NCBI GenBank assembly: GCA_030692355.1
Contig: JAUYCF010000083.1
Span: forward strand, 42,377 to 106,376
Origin: Thiobacillus sp.
GTDB lineage: Bacteria > Pseudomonadota > Gammaproteobacteria > Burkholderiales > Thiobacillaceae
Direction of reading: 5' to 3'
Length of the DNA stretch: 64,000 bases
This document shows, piece by piece, positions 10,862 to 20,511 of the stretch. A program made the translations under genes and the position numbers. The first letter of the stretch is position 1, and the number at the start of each line of letters is the position of its first letter. Below the pieces are notes generated by a model that searched no databases, was not told the origin of the DNA, and saw nothing but the letters and a program-made list of their open reading frames with translations.

Positions 10862-11257
10862 TTATTTATAATCACGCCATTCTTCCGGCGTGTCGTCACG
10901 GTCGCCGTGCAAGTGGCTCTCGTAGACCTTCATGAAAGCCTGCTGGGATTTGATGTCCGGTTCGTCGGCCGCGACATTGCTGCGCTGCACGCTTTCGCTG
11001 AAATAAGCCAGCGCGCGTTTGAGCTTGCTCATGAGGCTGTTGTCGAGATGAAATCCCTGACTCGCCAGCGCCGTTTCCAGACCTTCCAGGGTGTATTCGC
11101 AGATGTGGTAGCGCACCAGCAGACGGCTGCCGTCCGATCCGACCGTCGCCACCAGCCCCTCCAGTCCTTCGAGCAAAACCAGCGCGTGTTCTGCCTGACC
11201 AGACGGCAGGTCATGGAAAACAATTTCGCGGATTTTTTCGAGGTCACATGGGCGCAT
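10862..11257 (-). CDS. Conserved hypothetical protein, 131 aa
   Basis: Not recognised. The protein is soluble-looking. Residues 1-75 have alternating hydrophobic strands and helices (ALVLLEGLEGLVATVGSDGS, RYHICEYTLEGLETALASQG) that resemble a small ferredoxin-like fold. The tail is charged and ends DDTPEEWRDYK. It lies 16 nt upstream of the MoeB-like gene on the same strand and downstream of the ctpA run, so it may be cotranscribed with the E1-like enzyme. No motif supports a function. Confidence 0.7.
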   Translation of the reverse strand: MRPCDLEKIREIVFHDLPSGQAEHALVLLEGLEGLVATVGSDGSRLLVRYHICEYTLEGLETALASQGFHLDNSLMSKLKRALAYFSESVQRSNVAADEPDIKSQQAFMKVYESHLHGDRDDTPEEWRDYK

Positions 11258-11337
11258 GGCACACCACTCAGACAGAATTTATCCAGTATAGCGCTGCTAT
11301 TTGTGCGGTGGCGGGTTTACAGCCACCGCACACCAGA

Positions 11338-12753
11338 TCAACGGCCCTGCAGGATCTGCAAGCCTTTCAGCAGGTTTAGCGCCTGATTCATCTGGTAATC
11401 GTTCTTCGAGACGATCTCGCCCGGTTCCAGTGCCGTCGGCTTTTTGTCCTCGCCATTCTTGCCCGGTTTGTCCGCTGGCGGCGCCTTGATGACTTCGTCC
11501 GGCTTGGGCATCGGGGCGGGCTCCTCGCCCGCGGGATTGACCAGATGCTTGTTGAGATCGGCCTCGCGAATACCAAAACCGTTCTCCGATTCAGGCATTG
11601 CCGGGTCTTCCACCACGATATCCGGCTCGATGCCCTTGGCCTGGATGGAGCGCCCGTTCGGCGTGTAGTAGCGCGCGGTGGTGAGCTTGATCGCCGTGCC
11701 GTTACCGATCGGCAGGATGGTCTGCACCGAGCCCTTGCCGAAGGTGCGGGTGCCCATGACGACTGCGCGCTTGTGGTCCTGCAGCGCGCCCGCCACGATT
11801 TCGGACGCCGAGGCCGAGCCGCTGTTGACCAGCACCACCATCGGCACGCTCTTCACGCCCTCCGGCAGGTTTTTCAGATAATCGGACTGCATCGGGCGCA
11901 GATAATGTTCACGGCTGGCGGTCAGACGCATTTTGGCGTCTTCGCTGCGCCCCTCGGTATACACCACCAGGCTGTCGGGCTTGACGAAGGCGGCCGTCAC
12001 CGCGACCGCGCCGTTGAGCAGGCCGCCCGGATCGTTGCGCAGATCAAGAATCAGGCCCTTCAGCGGCGCCTTGTTGTCCTTGTAGAGACCGTTCAATGCT
12101 TCGGCCAGCAACTCGCCGGTGTGTTCCTGAAACTGCGTCACGCGCACGTAACCATAGCCGGGATCGACCAGTGTGGACTTGACGCTGCGAATTTTGATGA
12201 CCGCGCGGGTCAGGGTCAGCACGATGGGTTTGGCCACGCTCTTGCGTGCGATGGTGAGCCTGATGCTCGTCCCCGGCTTGCCGCGCATCCGCTTCACCGC
12301 ATCGTTCAGCGTCATGCCTTTCACCGGCGTGTCGTCGAGCTTGACGATCAGGTCGCCCGGCTTGACCCCGGCCTTGAAGGCAGGCGTATCCTCGATCGGC
12401 GAAATGACCTTGACGAAGCCGTCTTCCATACCGACTTCGATGCCGAGGCCGCCGAACTCGCCCTGGGTGCCGACCTGCAGGTCCTTGAACGCCTCGATAT
12501 CCAGGTAGGAGGAGTGCGGATCCAGCCCGGTCAGCATGCCATTGATCGCTTCGGTGATGAGTTTCTTGTCTTCGACCGGCTCGACGTAATCATTCTTGAT
12601 GCGGGCGAACACGTCGGTAAAGGCGCGCAGCTCCTCGACCGGCAGCGCCGTCTCCGCATCCTTGTCGGCGATCGCCGACAGGTTGACCGTCAGCGCGGCG
12701 CCGGCCAGCAAGCCGGCCAGGCCGACGAGTATGGATTTCGCCTTTTGTGTCAT
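11338..12753 (-). CDS. ctpA: C-terminal processing protease (S41 family)
   Basis: 471 residues, with an N-terminal hydrophobic signal or anchor (residues 6-25), a PDZ domain (about 95-170) and an S41 protease core. The catalytic set is intact at CtpB-like spacing: S315 (SGSASASEI), K340 (GTRTFGKG) and Q344. A Pro/Lys/Glu-rich linker precedes the last 25 residues. These periplasmic proteases trim the C-termini of envelope proteins. The gene directly follows envC (stop to start only a few bases), forming a gpmI-envC-ctpA run conserved in many proteobacteria. Confidence 0.93.
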   Translation of the reverse strand: MTQKAKSILVGLAGLLAGAALTVNLSAIADKDAETALPVEELRAFTDVFARIKNDYVEPVEDKKLITEAINGMLTGLDPHSSYLDIEAFKDLQVGTQGEFGGLGIEVGMEDGFVKVISPIEDTPAFKAGVKPGDLIVKLDDTPVKGMTLNDAVKRMRGKPGTSIRLTIARKSVAKPIVLTLTRAVIKIRSVKSTLVDPGYGYVRVTQFQEHTGELLAEALNGLYKDNKAPLKGLILDLRNDPGGLLNGAVAVTAAFVKPDSLVVYTEGRSEDAKMRLTASREHYLRPMQSDYLKNLPEGVKSVPMVVLVNSGSASASEIVAGALQDHKRAVVMGTRTFGKGSVQTILPIGNGTAIKLTTARYYTPNGRSIQAKGIEPDIVVEDPAMPESENGFGIREADLNKHLVNPAGEEPAPMPKPDEVIKAPPADKPGKNGEDKKPTALEPGEIVSKNDYQMNQALNLLKGLQILQGR

Positions 12754-12754
12754 C

Positions 12755-13993
12755 TCACTTCACCCACAGGAGGGGATTAACAGGACGGCTTTGATGCCGC
12801 ATTTCAAAATACAGGCCGGGGTCGGGCTGGCCGCCGCTGTTGCCGACCGCGGCGATGGCGTCACCGGGCTGGACCCGTTCGCCCACCTGCTTATACAGAC
12901 TTTCATTATTACTGTACAGACTCATATAGCCCTCCCCGTGGTCGACAATAATGAGGTTGCCAAAGCCGCGCAGCCACTCGGCAAACACCACCTGCCCGGC
13001 TGCGATCGCCTTCACCGCGGCGCCCTCCGCGGCACGGATGAACAGGCCTTTCCAGCTCACCCCACCATCTTCTCTCTGAGCGCCGAAGCGGTTCATCAGT
13101 TCCCCGGCGACAGGCAGCCGCAGTGAACCTTTCAAACCTGAAAAAGGCTTGTCGGAGCGGAACGCTACCGGCGTTTCGGTATTGACGCCCAGGGCGCGGC
13201 GCGGCTGGCTGGGCGCGCTCTTCCCATCTTTTTGATTCCTTTGCGCCTGTTGGGCGGCACGTTCACGCGCCGCCTGCTGCGCCATCAGCCGGTTGAGGCG
13301 CTCTACCAGTTGCGTCAGGCTGCGCTCGTCACGCTTGAGGCTGGAAATTTCACGCCGCTGCTGCTGGATTTGCACCGACAGTTTTTGCAGGACCTGCTCG
13401 CGGGCGCGTTTGTCGGCCAGCAGTTTTTTTTGCTCGGCTTCGCGGGCTATCTGCAGCTGCGCCAGTTCGGTCGTCTTTTGTTCGGTTTGCTGCCGCAGCG
13501 CTGCCAGTTTCGCCAGGTCGGCGCGAAGCGCCTCGATCGTCTCGTGCCGGGCGCGCGACAGGTGCGCCAGGTAACGCAGATCGCGCGCGGCCTGGTTGGG
13601 GTCCGCGCCGTTGAGCATGAGTTTGAGCGCATCGCCCTGCCCGCGCTGGTAGGCGGCCTTGAGCGCCTGGGCAAGGTGGGCCTGCTGCGCGCGGATGCGT
13701 GCCGTCGTAGCGTCAGCCTGCTGCGTCAGCGCCTGCAAATCAGTCTGGGCGCGCTGGCGTTCGCCGTCCAGCTGGCGCAACTGGCGCAGCGCGCTGCTGA
13801 TCGCGCGCTCGGACTGGCCCAGCTCGTCGGCCGCTTCCTTACGGTGCGCCTGGGTGCCGCGAAATTCCTGCTGCAGGGTTTGCAGGCGCTGCTTGAGGGC
13901 ATCGAGTTCGGATTGCTTGCGATCGGCCTGGTTGGCGCTGGCGCACAGCGGCCAGATCAACACCAGCAGGACGAGAAATGGTCTGAAGTTCAC
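12755..13993 (-). CDS. envC: Murein hydrolase activator EnvC (M23/LytM family)
   Basis: 412 residues from the GTG at 13991-13993, which is followed by a convincing signal peptide ending CASA. The upstream open frame overlaps gpmI and is not used. A long coiled coil rich in Gln/Arg/Ala (about 25-270) leads to a C-terminal LytM domain. The metal ligands of active M23 enzymes are missing, as in E. coli EnvC: where HxxxD is expected it reads WKGLFI, and HGEGYMSLYSNN lacks the final HxH. It is therefore expected to activate amidases rather than cut murein. Confidence 0.88.
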   Translation of the reverse strand: MNFRPFLVLLVLIWPLCASANQADRKQSELDALKQRLQTLQQEFRGTQAHRKEAADELGQSERAISSALRQLRQLDGERQRAQTDLQALTQQADATTARIRAQQAHLAQALKAAYQRGQGDALKLMLNGADPNQAARDLRYLAHLSRARHETIEALRADLAKLAALRQQTEQKTTELAQLQIAREAEQKKLLADKRAREQVLQKLSVQIQQQRREISSLKRDERSLTQLVERLNRLMAQQAARERAAQQAQRNQKDGKSAPSQPRRALGVNTETPVAFRSDKPFSGLKGSLRLPVAGELMNRFGAQREDGGVSWKGLFIRAAEGAAVKAIAAGQVVFAEWLRGFGNLIIVDHGEGYMSLYSNNESLYKQVGERVQPGDAIAAVGNSGGQPDPGLYFEMRHQSRPVNPLLWVK

Positions 13994-14024
13994 CCTGATG
14001 AGCTTACCCGAACTTGCACCCGGT

Positions 14025-15566
14025 TTACTCGAATCGCACCAGGGCTTCACCGGTCATTTCAGGGGGCGGCGGCAAACCCATCATTTTCAGCAGGGTCGGG
14101 CTGATGTCTTCGAGCGCCCCGGTTTCCGCCAGCGTGGCCGGGCGCCGTCCCACGTAAATCAGCGGCACCAGGTTCAGGGTATGCGCAGTGTGGGCCTGGC
14201 CGGTTTCGGTATCGCGCATCAGTTCGGCATTGCCGTGGTCGGCGGTCACCAGCACCTCGCCACCACGCGCCAGCTGGGCCTCCACCACCCGGCCAAGGCA
14301 GGCGTCCACCGTTTCGATCGCCTTGATGGCCGCCTGCAGATCACCAGTGTGCCCGACCATATCCGGGTTCGCGTAATTGCAGACTATGACGTCGTATTGC
14401 TTGCTGTCGATCGCGGCGGCCAGCTTTTCGGTCACCTCGAAGGCGCTCATTTCGGGCTTCATGTCGTAGGTGGCGACGTCGGGCGACGGCACCAGCACCC
14501 GGTCCTCGCCGGGGAAAGACACTTCCTCGCCGCCGTTGAAGAAGAAGGTGACGTGCGGGTATTTCTCGGTCTCGGCGATGCGCAGCTGGCGCAGGCCGAG
14601 CCTGGCGATGTATTCGCCGAGACCGTTTTTGATGCGTTCGGGCGGGAACGCCACCGACACGGCAAAGTCGTCGCTGTAGCCGGTCAGCGTGCAATAGGTG
14701 GCCAGGCGCGGGGTGACTTCGCGTTCGAATTCGCTGAAATCGCGCTCGATGAACGGCCGCGACAGCTGGCGCGCACGGTCGGAGCGGAAGTTGAGGAAGA
14801 TTACCGAATCGCCGTCTTCCATCTTCACCGGCTTGCCGTCCGGCGGCAGGATCGCCGTCGCCTTGACGAACTCGTCGGTCTCGCCGCGCGCGTAGGCGGC
14901 TTCCAGGCCAGCCTGCGGATTCTCCGCCATGAATTCGGCGTGCCCCTGGGTCAGCAGGTCGTAGGCCGATTTGACCCGCTGCCAGCGACGGTCGCGGTCC
15001 ATCGCATAGTAGCGGCCGATCATCGACGCGATGTGGCCGATGCCGGTCTGTTCGATTTTTTCGTTCAGGCGGCGCAAATACACCTCGGCGCTTTTCGGCG
15101 GCGTGTCGCGGCCGTCCAGAAACACGTGCAGGCACACCTTGTTGAGGCCCTCGCGCGCCGCCAGGTCGAGCAGGGCGTGAAAGTGCGATTCGTGGCTGTG
15201 CACCCCTCCGTCCGACAGCAGGCCCAGCACGTGCAGGGTCTTGCCGTTGTCGCGCGCCAGATGCACCGCATTCAGCAGGGCCGGGTTGGTGTAGAAATAG
15301 CCGGACTCGATGGCGCGGTCGATGCGGGTGAACTCCTGGTACACCACGCGCCCCGCGCCGATGTTCAGGTGCCCCACCTCGGAGTTGCCCATTTGTCCCT
15401 TGGGCAGGCCCACCTCGGATTCCGACGCATGAATGAGGGTGTGCGGATGATGCTTCCACAAGCGGTCCCAGTTGGGTTTGCTGGCCTGGGCGATTGCATT
15501 GTCGGCGCGTTCCGCGCGGCAGCCAAAGCCGTCGAGGATGATGAGGAGAACCGGCAGGGTCTTCAT
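14025..15566 (-). CDS. gpmI: 2,3-bisphosphoglycerate-independent phosphoglycerate mutase
   Basis: 513 residues, typical of iPGM. It interconverts 3- and 2-phosphoglycerate in glycolysis and gluconeogenesis using two Mn ions. It starts MKTLPVLLIILDGFG, carrying the first metal Asp. The phospho-serine is S62 in GQMGNSEVGHLN, and the VTADHGNAE motif with further metal ligands lies near residue 440. The next gene on this strand is envC. The opposite side faces the ArsR regulator across a 166-bp AT-rich gap. Confidence 0.96.
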   Translation of the reverse strand: MKTLPVLLIILDGFGCRAERADNAIAQASKPNWDRLWKHHPHTLIHASESEVGLPKGQMGNSEVGHLNIGAGRVVYQEFTRIDRAIESGYFYTNPALLNAVHLARDNGKTLHVLGLLSDGGVHSHESHFHALLDLAAREGLNKVCLHVFLDGRDTPPKSAEVYLRRLNEKIEQTGIGHIASMIGRYYAMDRDRRWQRVKSAYDLLTQGHAEFMAENPQAGLEAAYARGETDEFVKATAILPPDGKPVKMEDGDSVIFLNFRSDRARQLSRPFIERDFSEFEREVTPRLATYCTLTGYSDDFAVSVAFPPERIKNGLGEYIARLGLRQLRIAETEKYPHVTFFFNGGEEVSFPGEDRVLVPSPDVATYDMKPEMSAFEVTEKLAAAIDSKQYDVIVCNYANPDMVGHTGDLQAAIKAIETVDACLGRVVEAQLARGGEVLVTADHGNAELMRDTETGQAHTAHTLNLVPLIYVGRRPATLAETGALEDISPTLLKMMGLPPPPEMTGEALVRFE

Positions 15567-15732
15567 GAAGAAATTTGTATAACCTGACTCGTTTTTGTGG
15601 AATTATTTTAATATATGCGTGATTGCTAATCTATAAGCAAGGCGTAATGTTGCTTCAATAACGCCATGCGCGGCCTGAGTTTCCATCCGGAGCCCGGTCG
15701 CATCAGGGTACTACACGAACAGGACCGAGGTT

Positions 15733-16062
15733 ATGAATATGGCAGCTGATTGGGACGAAGTGGACCTCATGGACAAGGACGAGCACATCGAGCAGGCCTC
15801 GCGTGCGATGAAAGCCATGTCGCATCCGCTGCGCCTGAAAATTCTCTGCGTGCTGGGCGACAAGGAAATCAGCGTGCAGGAAATCGTCGACCAGGTCGGC
15901 ACCTCGCAAAGCAACATCTCGCAGCATCTGGCCATCCTGCGCGACAAGGGCGTGCTGCGCACCCGCAAGGTCGCCAACCGCGTATTTTACCGCGTCGGCG
16001 ACACCCGCACGCTCAAATTGCTGAGCATGATGCGCGACGTGTTCTGCGGCTTCACCAAGTAA
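15733..16062 (+). CDS. ArsR-family regulator with SqrR/BigR/YgaV-type cysteine pair
   Basis: 109 residues with a winged helix (VQEIVDQVGTSQSNISQHLA, about residues 54-73, as recognition unit). The two cysteines, C39 (RLKILCVL) and C105 (DVFCGF), are 66 residues apart. The persulfide sensors SqrR (C41/C107) and BigR (C42/C108) have cysteines at the same spacing, where reactive sulfur forms a polysulfide crosslink and releases DNA. A persulfide-sensing repressor is therefore the best inference. GAGG lies upstream of the ATG. It has its own terminator, and the operon after it encodes an RND pump, a DUF2892 protein and a rhodanese. Confidence 0.82.
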   Translation: MNMAADWDEVDLMDKDEHIEQASRAMKAMSHPLRLKILCVLGDKEISVQEIVDQVGTSQSNISQHLAILRDKGVLRTRKVANRVFYRVGDTRTLKLLSMMRDVFCGFTK

Positions 16063-16086
16063 ACGCAACGCACCCCGGCAGCGCCC

Positions 16087-16122
16087 GGCCCGGCTACGCG
16101 CAAGCGTACCGGGCCTTTGTTT
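16087..16122 (+). terminator. Rho-independent terminator of the ArsR gene
   Basis: GGCCCGG (16087-16093) pairs with CCGGGCC (16109-16115). The inner ACGC/GCGT also pairs around a GCAA loop, and TTTGTTT follows. It ends the regulator transcript, so the downstream pump genes need their own promoter. Confidence 0.7.
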
Positions 16123-16183
16123 ATGGTGCATACTTGAAACAGCCGCGGCGCCGCAATCTGCGTCAGAACCACCACCCAAGCGC

Positions 16184-16215
16184 TTGAATTAAATGCTTAA
16201 TTAGAATATCCTAAT
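16184..16215 (+). promoter_or_regulatory. Putative promoter with two overlapping operator-like dyads before the RND operon
   Basis: TTGAAT (16184-16189) and TATCCT (16207-16212) are 17 bp apart and could be -35 and -10. Two AT-rich inverted repeats cover this stretch: ATTAA-N4-TTAAT (16188-16201) and ATTAG-N6-CTAAT (16200-16215). They are back to back and span the promoter, as expected for repression by a dimeric ArsR protein such as the one encoded 120 bp upstream. Binding is inferred. Confidence 0.5.
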
Positions 16216-16239
16216 GGACGCTTTCCTGGAGGTGCCCCT

Positions 16240-17280
16240 GTGCTGAACCCCGCCCGTTTGCTGGCCTGCCTCATCCTCGCATCCCCGTCCGCCTGGGCAG
16301 CCCTGCCCTTTGCGATTGCCCCGGTGAAATACCAGATGGTCGACACCGGCTACTCCACCGAAGCCACCGTCGAGGCCGTCAAGCAATCCACGATCGCGGC
16401 GCAGGTGGCGGGGCGCGTGTCGGCGGTCAACTTCGACGCCGGCGACTACGTCAAGGCAGGCGCGGTCATCGTCCGGCTTTCCGCACAGGAACTGACGGCC
16501 GCCGTGGCGGGCAGCCAGGCGCAGGTGGCGCAGGCCGATGCCACGCTGGCCAATGCCCGCGCCAACTACCAGCGCCAGCAGCAGCTTTTTCAGCAGAAAT
16601 TCATCAGCCAGGCCGCACTCGACCGCGCCACCGCCGAGTTCCGCGCCGCCGAGGCGGCGGCGCGCGCGGCGCGCGCCGGCGTCGGCCAGACCGCGGCGGT
16701 GAGCGGCTACACCGTGATCACCGCGCCGTATTCGGGCGTGGTCTCCGCCCGCCACGTGGAAGTGGGCGAAACGGTCGCGCCCGGCACCCCGCTGATGACC
16801 GGCTTCGACCCCAAGGACATGCGGGTGATCGCCAACATCCCGCAGTACAAGATGGCGGAAATCAAGGCATCGCCGCGCGTGGCGGTCGAGATTCCCTCGC
16901 TCAACAAGTGGATCGACGCTGCCGGCGTCACCGTGCTGCCGTCTGCGGATGCAGCCACCCACACGGTCAAGGTACGGATCGACCTGCCGGCCAGCCTGGA
17001 AGGCGTCATCCCGGGGATGTATGCCCGCGCGCATTTTTCGGTGGGCAGCGCACGCAAGCTCACCATCCCGTCGACCGCAGTGGTGCACCGCTCCGAGCTC
17101 ACCGCGGTATACGTGGTCAAGGATGACAGGGTGAGCCTGCGGCAGATCCGCCTCGGCACGCTCAACGGGCGCGGCCAGGTGGAAGTGCTGGCCGGGCTCG
17201 ATCCGGGTGACGTTATTGCGCTCGATCCGGTCAAGGCGGGCATCTACGCCAAAAGCACCGCCAACCAGCCCGCGAAATAA
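16240..17280 (+). CDS. RND efflux periplasmic adaptor (membrane fusion protein)
   Basis: 346 residues from a GTG with GGAGG at 16228-16232. A signal peptide ends near residue 20 (SPSAWA). Then come a lipoyl half, an alpha-hairpin with coiled-coil character (about 85-145, YQRQQQLFQQKFISQAALDR), the second lipoyl half and beta-barrel/membrane-proximal domains, the normal HlyD/AcrA layout. The adaptor joins the inner-membrane pump to an outer-membrane channel. The pump gene starts 12 nt after its stop; no channel gene is present here, so a shared TolC-type partner is presumed. Confidence 0.9.
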   Translation: MLNPARLLACLILASPSAWAALPFAIAPVKYQMVDTGYSTEATVEAVKQSTIAAQVAGRVSAVNFDAGDYVKAGAVIVRLSAQELTAAVAGSQAQVAQADATLANARANYQRQQQLFQQKFISQAALDRATAEFRAAEAAARAARAGVGQTAAVSGYTVITAPYSGVVSARHVEVGETVAPGTPLMTGFDPKDMRVIANIPQYKMAEIKASPRVAVEIPSLNKWIDAAGVTVLPSADAATHTVKVRIDLPASLEGVIPGMYARAHFSVGSARKLTIPSTAVVHRSELTAVYVVKDDRVSLRQIRLGTLNGRGQVEVLAGLDPGDVIALDPVKAGIYAKSTANQPAK

Positions 17281-17292
17281 ACGGAGACGCGC

Positions 17293-20200
17293 ATGGGACT
17301 CTCCGGACGCACCGCCCGCTTCTTCCTCACCTCCCAACTCACCCCGCTGATCGCACTGATCGCGGCGCTGCTAGGCCTGTTCGCCATCATGGTCACGCCG
17401 CGCGAGGAAGAACCGCAGATCAACGTGACCATGGCCAACGTGTTCATCCCCTTCCCCGGCGCTTCGGCACGGGACGTGGAGGCGCTGGTCGCCACCCCCG
17501 CCGAGCAGGTGCTGTCGCAGATCGACGGCATCGAGCACATCTACTCGGTGTCCAGGCCGGGCATGGCGGTGCTGACGGTGCAGTACCTGGTCGGCCAGGA
17601 CCGCACCCAGGCGCTGGTGCGGCTGCACGACACCATCCGGGCCAACCTCGACTGGGTGTCGCCCGAACTCGGCGTCGGCGAACCCATCATCAAGCCGGTC
17701 GGCATCGACGACGTGCCGATCGTCACCGTGACCCTGTGGACGCGCGACGAGACGCGCGGCGCCTACGAGCTGGAGCAGGTGGCGCACGCCGCGGAAATCG
17801 AGCTGAAGCGCATCGCCGGCACCCGCGAAGTCACCACCCTCGGCGGCCCCGGCCGCGCGGTGCGGGTGCTGATGGACCCCGACCGGATGGCGGCGTTCGA
17901 CGTGTCGGCGCAGGACATCCGCGCCGCGCTGCAGGTGTCCAACGCGGCGCAGCCGTCCGGCACGCTGGTGTCGGGCAACCAGGAAATTCTGGTGCAGACC
18001 GGCACCTTTCTCAGCGGCGCCGACGACGTCAAGCAACTGGTGGTCGGCGTCGCGCAGGGCCGCCCGGTCTACATGACGGATGTGGCCAGCGTCGTCGCCG
18101 GGCCCGACCAGCCGGCGCGCTACGTCTGGCACGCCCCGGGTGCGGGCGGGCCGCACCAGGCCGAGCGAGGGCAGACCTTCCCGGCGGTCACACTGGCCAT
18201 TTCCAAAAAGCCGGGCGAAAACGCGGTCGACGTCGCCGAAAAGGTGATCGAGCGGGTCAACTCGCTGCATGGCAGCATCCTGCCCGAGGGGGTCGAGGTC
18301 AGCGTCACCCGCAACTACGGCGCAACCGCCGACGACAAGGCAAAGAAACTGATCCAGAAGCTGATCTTCGCCACCCTCTCGGTGGTGCTGCTGGTGCTGT
18401 TCGCCATCGGCAAACGCGAGGCCTTGATCGTCGGCGCGGCGGTGCTGCTGACGCTGGCGGCCACGCTGTTTGCCTCGTGGGCGTGGGGCTTCACGCTCAA
18501 CCGGGTGTCGCTGTTCGCGCTGATTTTCTCGATCGGCATCCTGGTCGACGACGCCATCGTGGTGGTGGAGAACATTCACCGCCGCATGGGGCTCGACCAC
18601 GACGGTCTCGAAGCGATCATTCCACGCGCGGTCGACGAGGTGGGCGGCCCGACCATCCTCGCCACCTTCACCGTGATCGCCGCGCTCTTGCCGATGGCCT
18701 TCGTCTCCGGCCTGATGGGGCCGTACATGAGCCCGATCCCGATCAACGCCTCGATCGGCATGCTGATTTCGCTGGCGATCGCCTTCATCATCACGCCCTG
18801 GCTGGCCCTCAGGCTCATCAAGCAGGCGCCGCACGGCGCCCCCGAAGCGGGCGACAACAAGCTCACCGCCATGTTCCGCAAACGCCTCGCGCCCTTCCTG
18901 CACGGCACCAAGGGCCGCGCTGCGCGCCGCATGCTGTGGCTGGGCATCGGGCTGGCCATCCTCATTTCGGTCGCGCTGCCGGTGGTGCAACTGGTCATCA
19001 TGAAAATGCTGCCGTTCGACAACAAGTCTGAATTCCAGATCATCGTCGACCTGCCGGTCGGCACGCCGCTTGAAAAGACCGCCCAGGTGCTCGCTGAAAT
19101 GGGCGCGGCCGTTGCCGCCACGCCCGAGGTCACCGACTATCAGGCCTACGCCGGCACCGCGGCGCCGATCAACTTCAACGGCCTGGTGCGGCAGTATTAC
19201 CTGCGCGCCGGCCCCGAGGTCGGCGACCTGCAGGTGAACCTGGTCGACAAGAGCGAGCGCGACCGCAAGAGCCACGACATCGCACAGGCGCTCCGCCCGC
19301 TGGTCGAGCAAATTGCAAAAAAGCACGGCGCCGACGTCAAGGTGGTCGAAGTACCGCCCGGGCCGCCGGTGATGTCGCCCATCGTCGCCGAAATCTACGG
19401 CCCCGATTACGACGCGCAGATGCAGGTTGCCAAGCAGGTGCGCGCGGTGTTCGAGAAGACCGATGGCATCGTCGCCATCGACGACACCGTGGAGAACGAC
19501 GCCCAGCGCTTCGTGCTGCGCGTGCTGCGGAACAAGGCGGCGCTGGCGGGGGTGGCGCAGCAGGACATCGTCGCGGCGATGAAGATGGGGCTGGCCGGCG
19601 AAAACGTCACCCCCATCCACGGCAGCGGCGCCAAGTACGAAGTCCCGGTGCGCATCACCCTGCCGCCGGAGCGCCAGAGCGAAATCGGCGAACTGCTCAA
19701 GCTCACCGTGCGCGGCAACAACGGCAATCTGGTGCCGCTGTCCGAGCTGGTGGAAGTGATGCCGAGCGAGCGCGAAAAGACCATCTACCACAAGAACCTG
19801 CTGCCCGTGGTGTACGTGCTCGGCGACACCGGCGGCGTGCTGGATTCGCCGCTGTACGGCCTGTTCGGCATGCGCGGCGAATTGAAGGACATGGCGCTTG
19901 AACAGGGCGGCACGCTGTCCGAATATTTCATCCGCCAGCCCGCCGACCCCTACGCCGGCTTCAGCCTGAAGTGGGACGGCGAATGGCAGGTGACCTACGA
20001 GACCTTCCGCGACATGGGCCTCGCCTATGCCTTCGGACTGATGCTGATCTACATCCTGGTGGTGGCGCAGTTCAAGAGCTATCTCACGCCGCTCATCATC
20101 ATGGCACCGATCCCGCTCACCGTCATCGGCGTGATGCCGGGCCACGCCCTGCTCGGCGTCCAGTTCACCGCCACCTCGATGATCGGCATGATCGCGCTGG

Positions 20201-20511
20201 CCGGCATCATCGTGCGCAACTCCATCCTGCTGGTCGATTTCATCAACCAGCAGGTTGCCGAGGGCATGGACTTCCAGGAAGCCGTCATCCAGGCCGGCGC
20301 CACCCGCGCCAAGCCGATCGTACTGACCGGCGCCGCCGCCATGATGGGGGCATTTTTTATCCTCGACGACCCGATTTTCTCCGGGCTCGCGGTATCCTTG
20401 ATTTTCGGCATTCTTGTCTCCACCCTGCTCACGCTGGTGGTGATTCCGGTGCTGTATTACGCAGCCAATTACCGCAAATTTTCTTCCCAACAACAGGAGC
20501 TTTACCCATGA
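17293..20511 (+). CDS. RND efflux permease (AcrB/HAE-type)
   Basis: 1072 residues, the usual RND size, with the duplicated layout of 12 helices and two large periplasmic loops. The TM4 proton-relay aspartates are in SIGILVDDAIVVVENIHRR (about residues 415-433), and TM10-12 include FTATSMIGMIALAGIIVRNS. It is a proton-driven exporter of the hydrophobe/amphiphile group rather than a clear heavy-metal type; the substrate is unknown. The start is preceded by GGAGACGC. Its stop overlaps the start of the small DUF2892 gene, so pump and sulfur genes are translationally linked. Confidence 0.93.
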   Translation: MGLSGRTARFFLTSQLTPLIALIAALLGLFAIMVTPREEEPQINVTMANVFIPFPGASARDVEALVATPAEQVLSQIDGIEHIYSVSRPGMAVLTVQYLVGQDRTQALVRLHDTIRANLDWVSPELGVGEPIIKPVGIDDVPIVTVTLWTRDETRGAYELEQVAHAAEIELKRIAGTREVTTLGGPGRAVRVLMDPDRMAAFDVSAQDIRAALQVSNAAQPSGTLVSGNQEILVQTGTFLSGADDVKQLVVGVAQGRPVYMTDVASVVAGPDQPARYVWHAPGAGGPHQAERGQTFPAVTLAISKKPGENAVDVAEKVIERVNSLHGSILPEGVEVSVTRNYGATADDKAKKLIQKLIFATLSVVLLVLFAIGKREALIVGAAVLLTLAATLFASWAWGFTLNRVSLFALIFSIGILVDDAIVVVENIHRRMGLDHDGLEAIIPRAVDEVGGPTILATFTVIAALLPMAFVSGLMGPYMSPIPINASIGMLISLAIAFIITPWLALRLIKQAPHGAPEAGDNKLTAMFRKRLAPFLHGTKGRAARRMLWLGIGLAILISVALPVVQLVIMKMLPFDNKSEFQIIVDLPVGTPLEKTAQVLAEMGAAVAATPEVTDYQAYAGTAAPINFNGLVRQYYLRAGPEVGDLQVNLVDKSERDRKSHDIAQALRPLVEQIAKKHGADVKVVEVPPGPPVMSPIVAEIYGPDYDAQMQVAKQVRAVFEKTDGIVAIDDTVENDAQRFVLRVLRNKAALAGVAQQDIVAAMKMGLAGENVTPIHGSGAKYEVPVRITLPPERQSEIGELLKLTVRGNNGNLVPLSELVEVMPSEREKTIYHKNLLPVVYVLGDTGGVLDSPLYGLFGMRGELKDMALEQGGTLSEYFIRQPADPYAGFSLKWDGEWQVTYETFRDMGLAYAFGLMLIYILVVAQFKSYLTPLIIMAPIPLTVIGVMPGHALLGVQFTATSMIGMIALAGIIVRNSILLVDFINQQVAEGMDFQEAVIQAGATRAKPIVLTGAAAMMGAFFILDDPIFSGLAVSLIFGILVSTLLTLVVIPVLYYAANYRKFSSQQQELYP

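Noticed and set aside
14341..15459. Second minus-strand frame inside gpmI
   Set aside because: Shifted reading of gpmI; Arg/Gly/Pro-rich product typical of a +1 frame in GC-rich DNA.
17371..20493. Open frame of about 1040 codons on the minus strand
   Set aside because: Exactly antisense to the RND permease. The His/Arg/Asp-rich product has no domain pattern; it is an effect of high GC at third codon positions.
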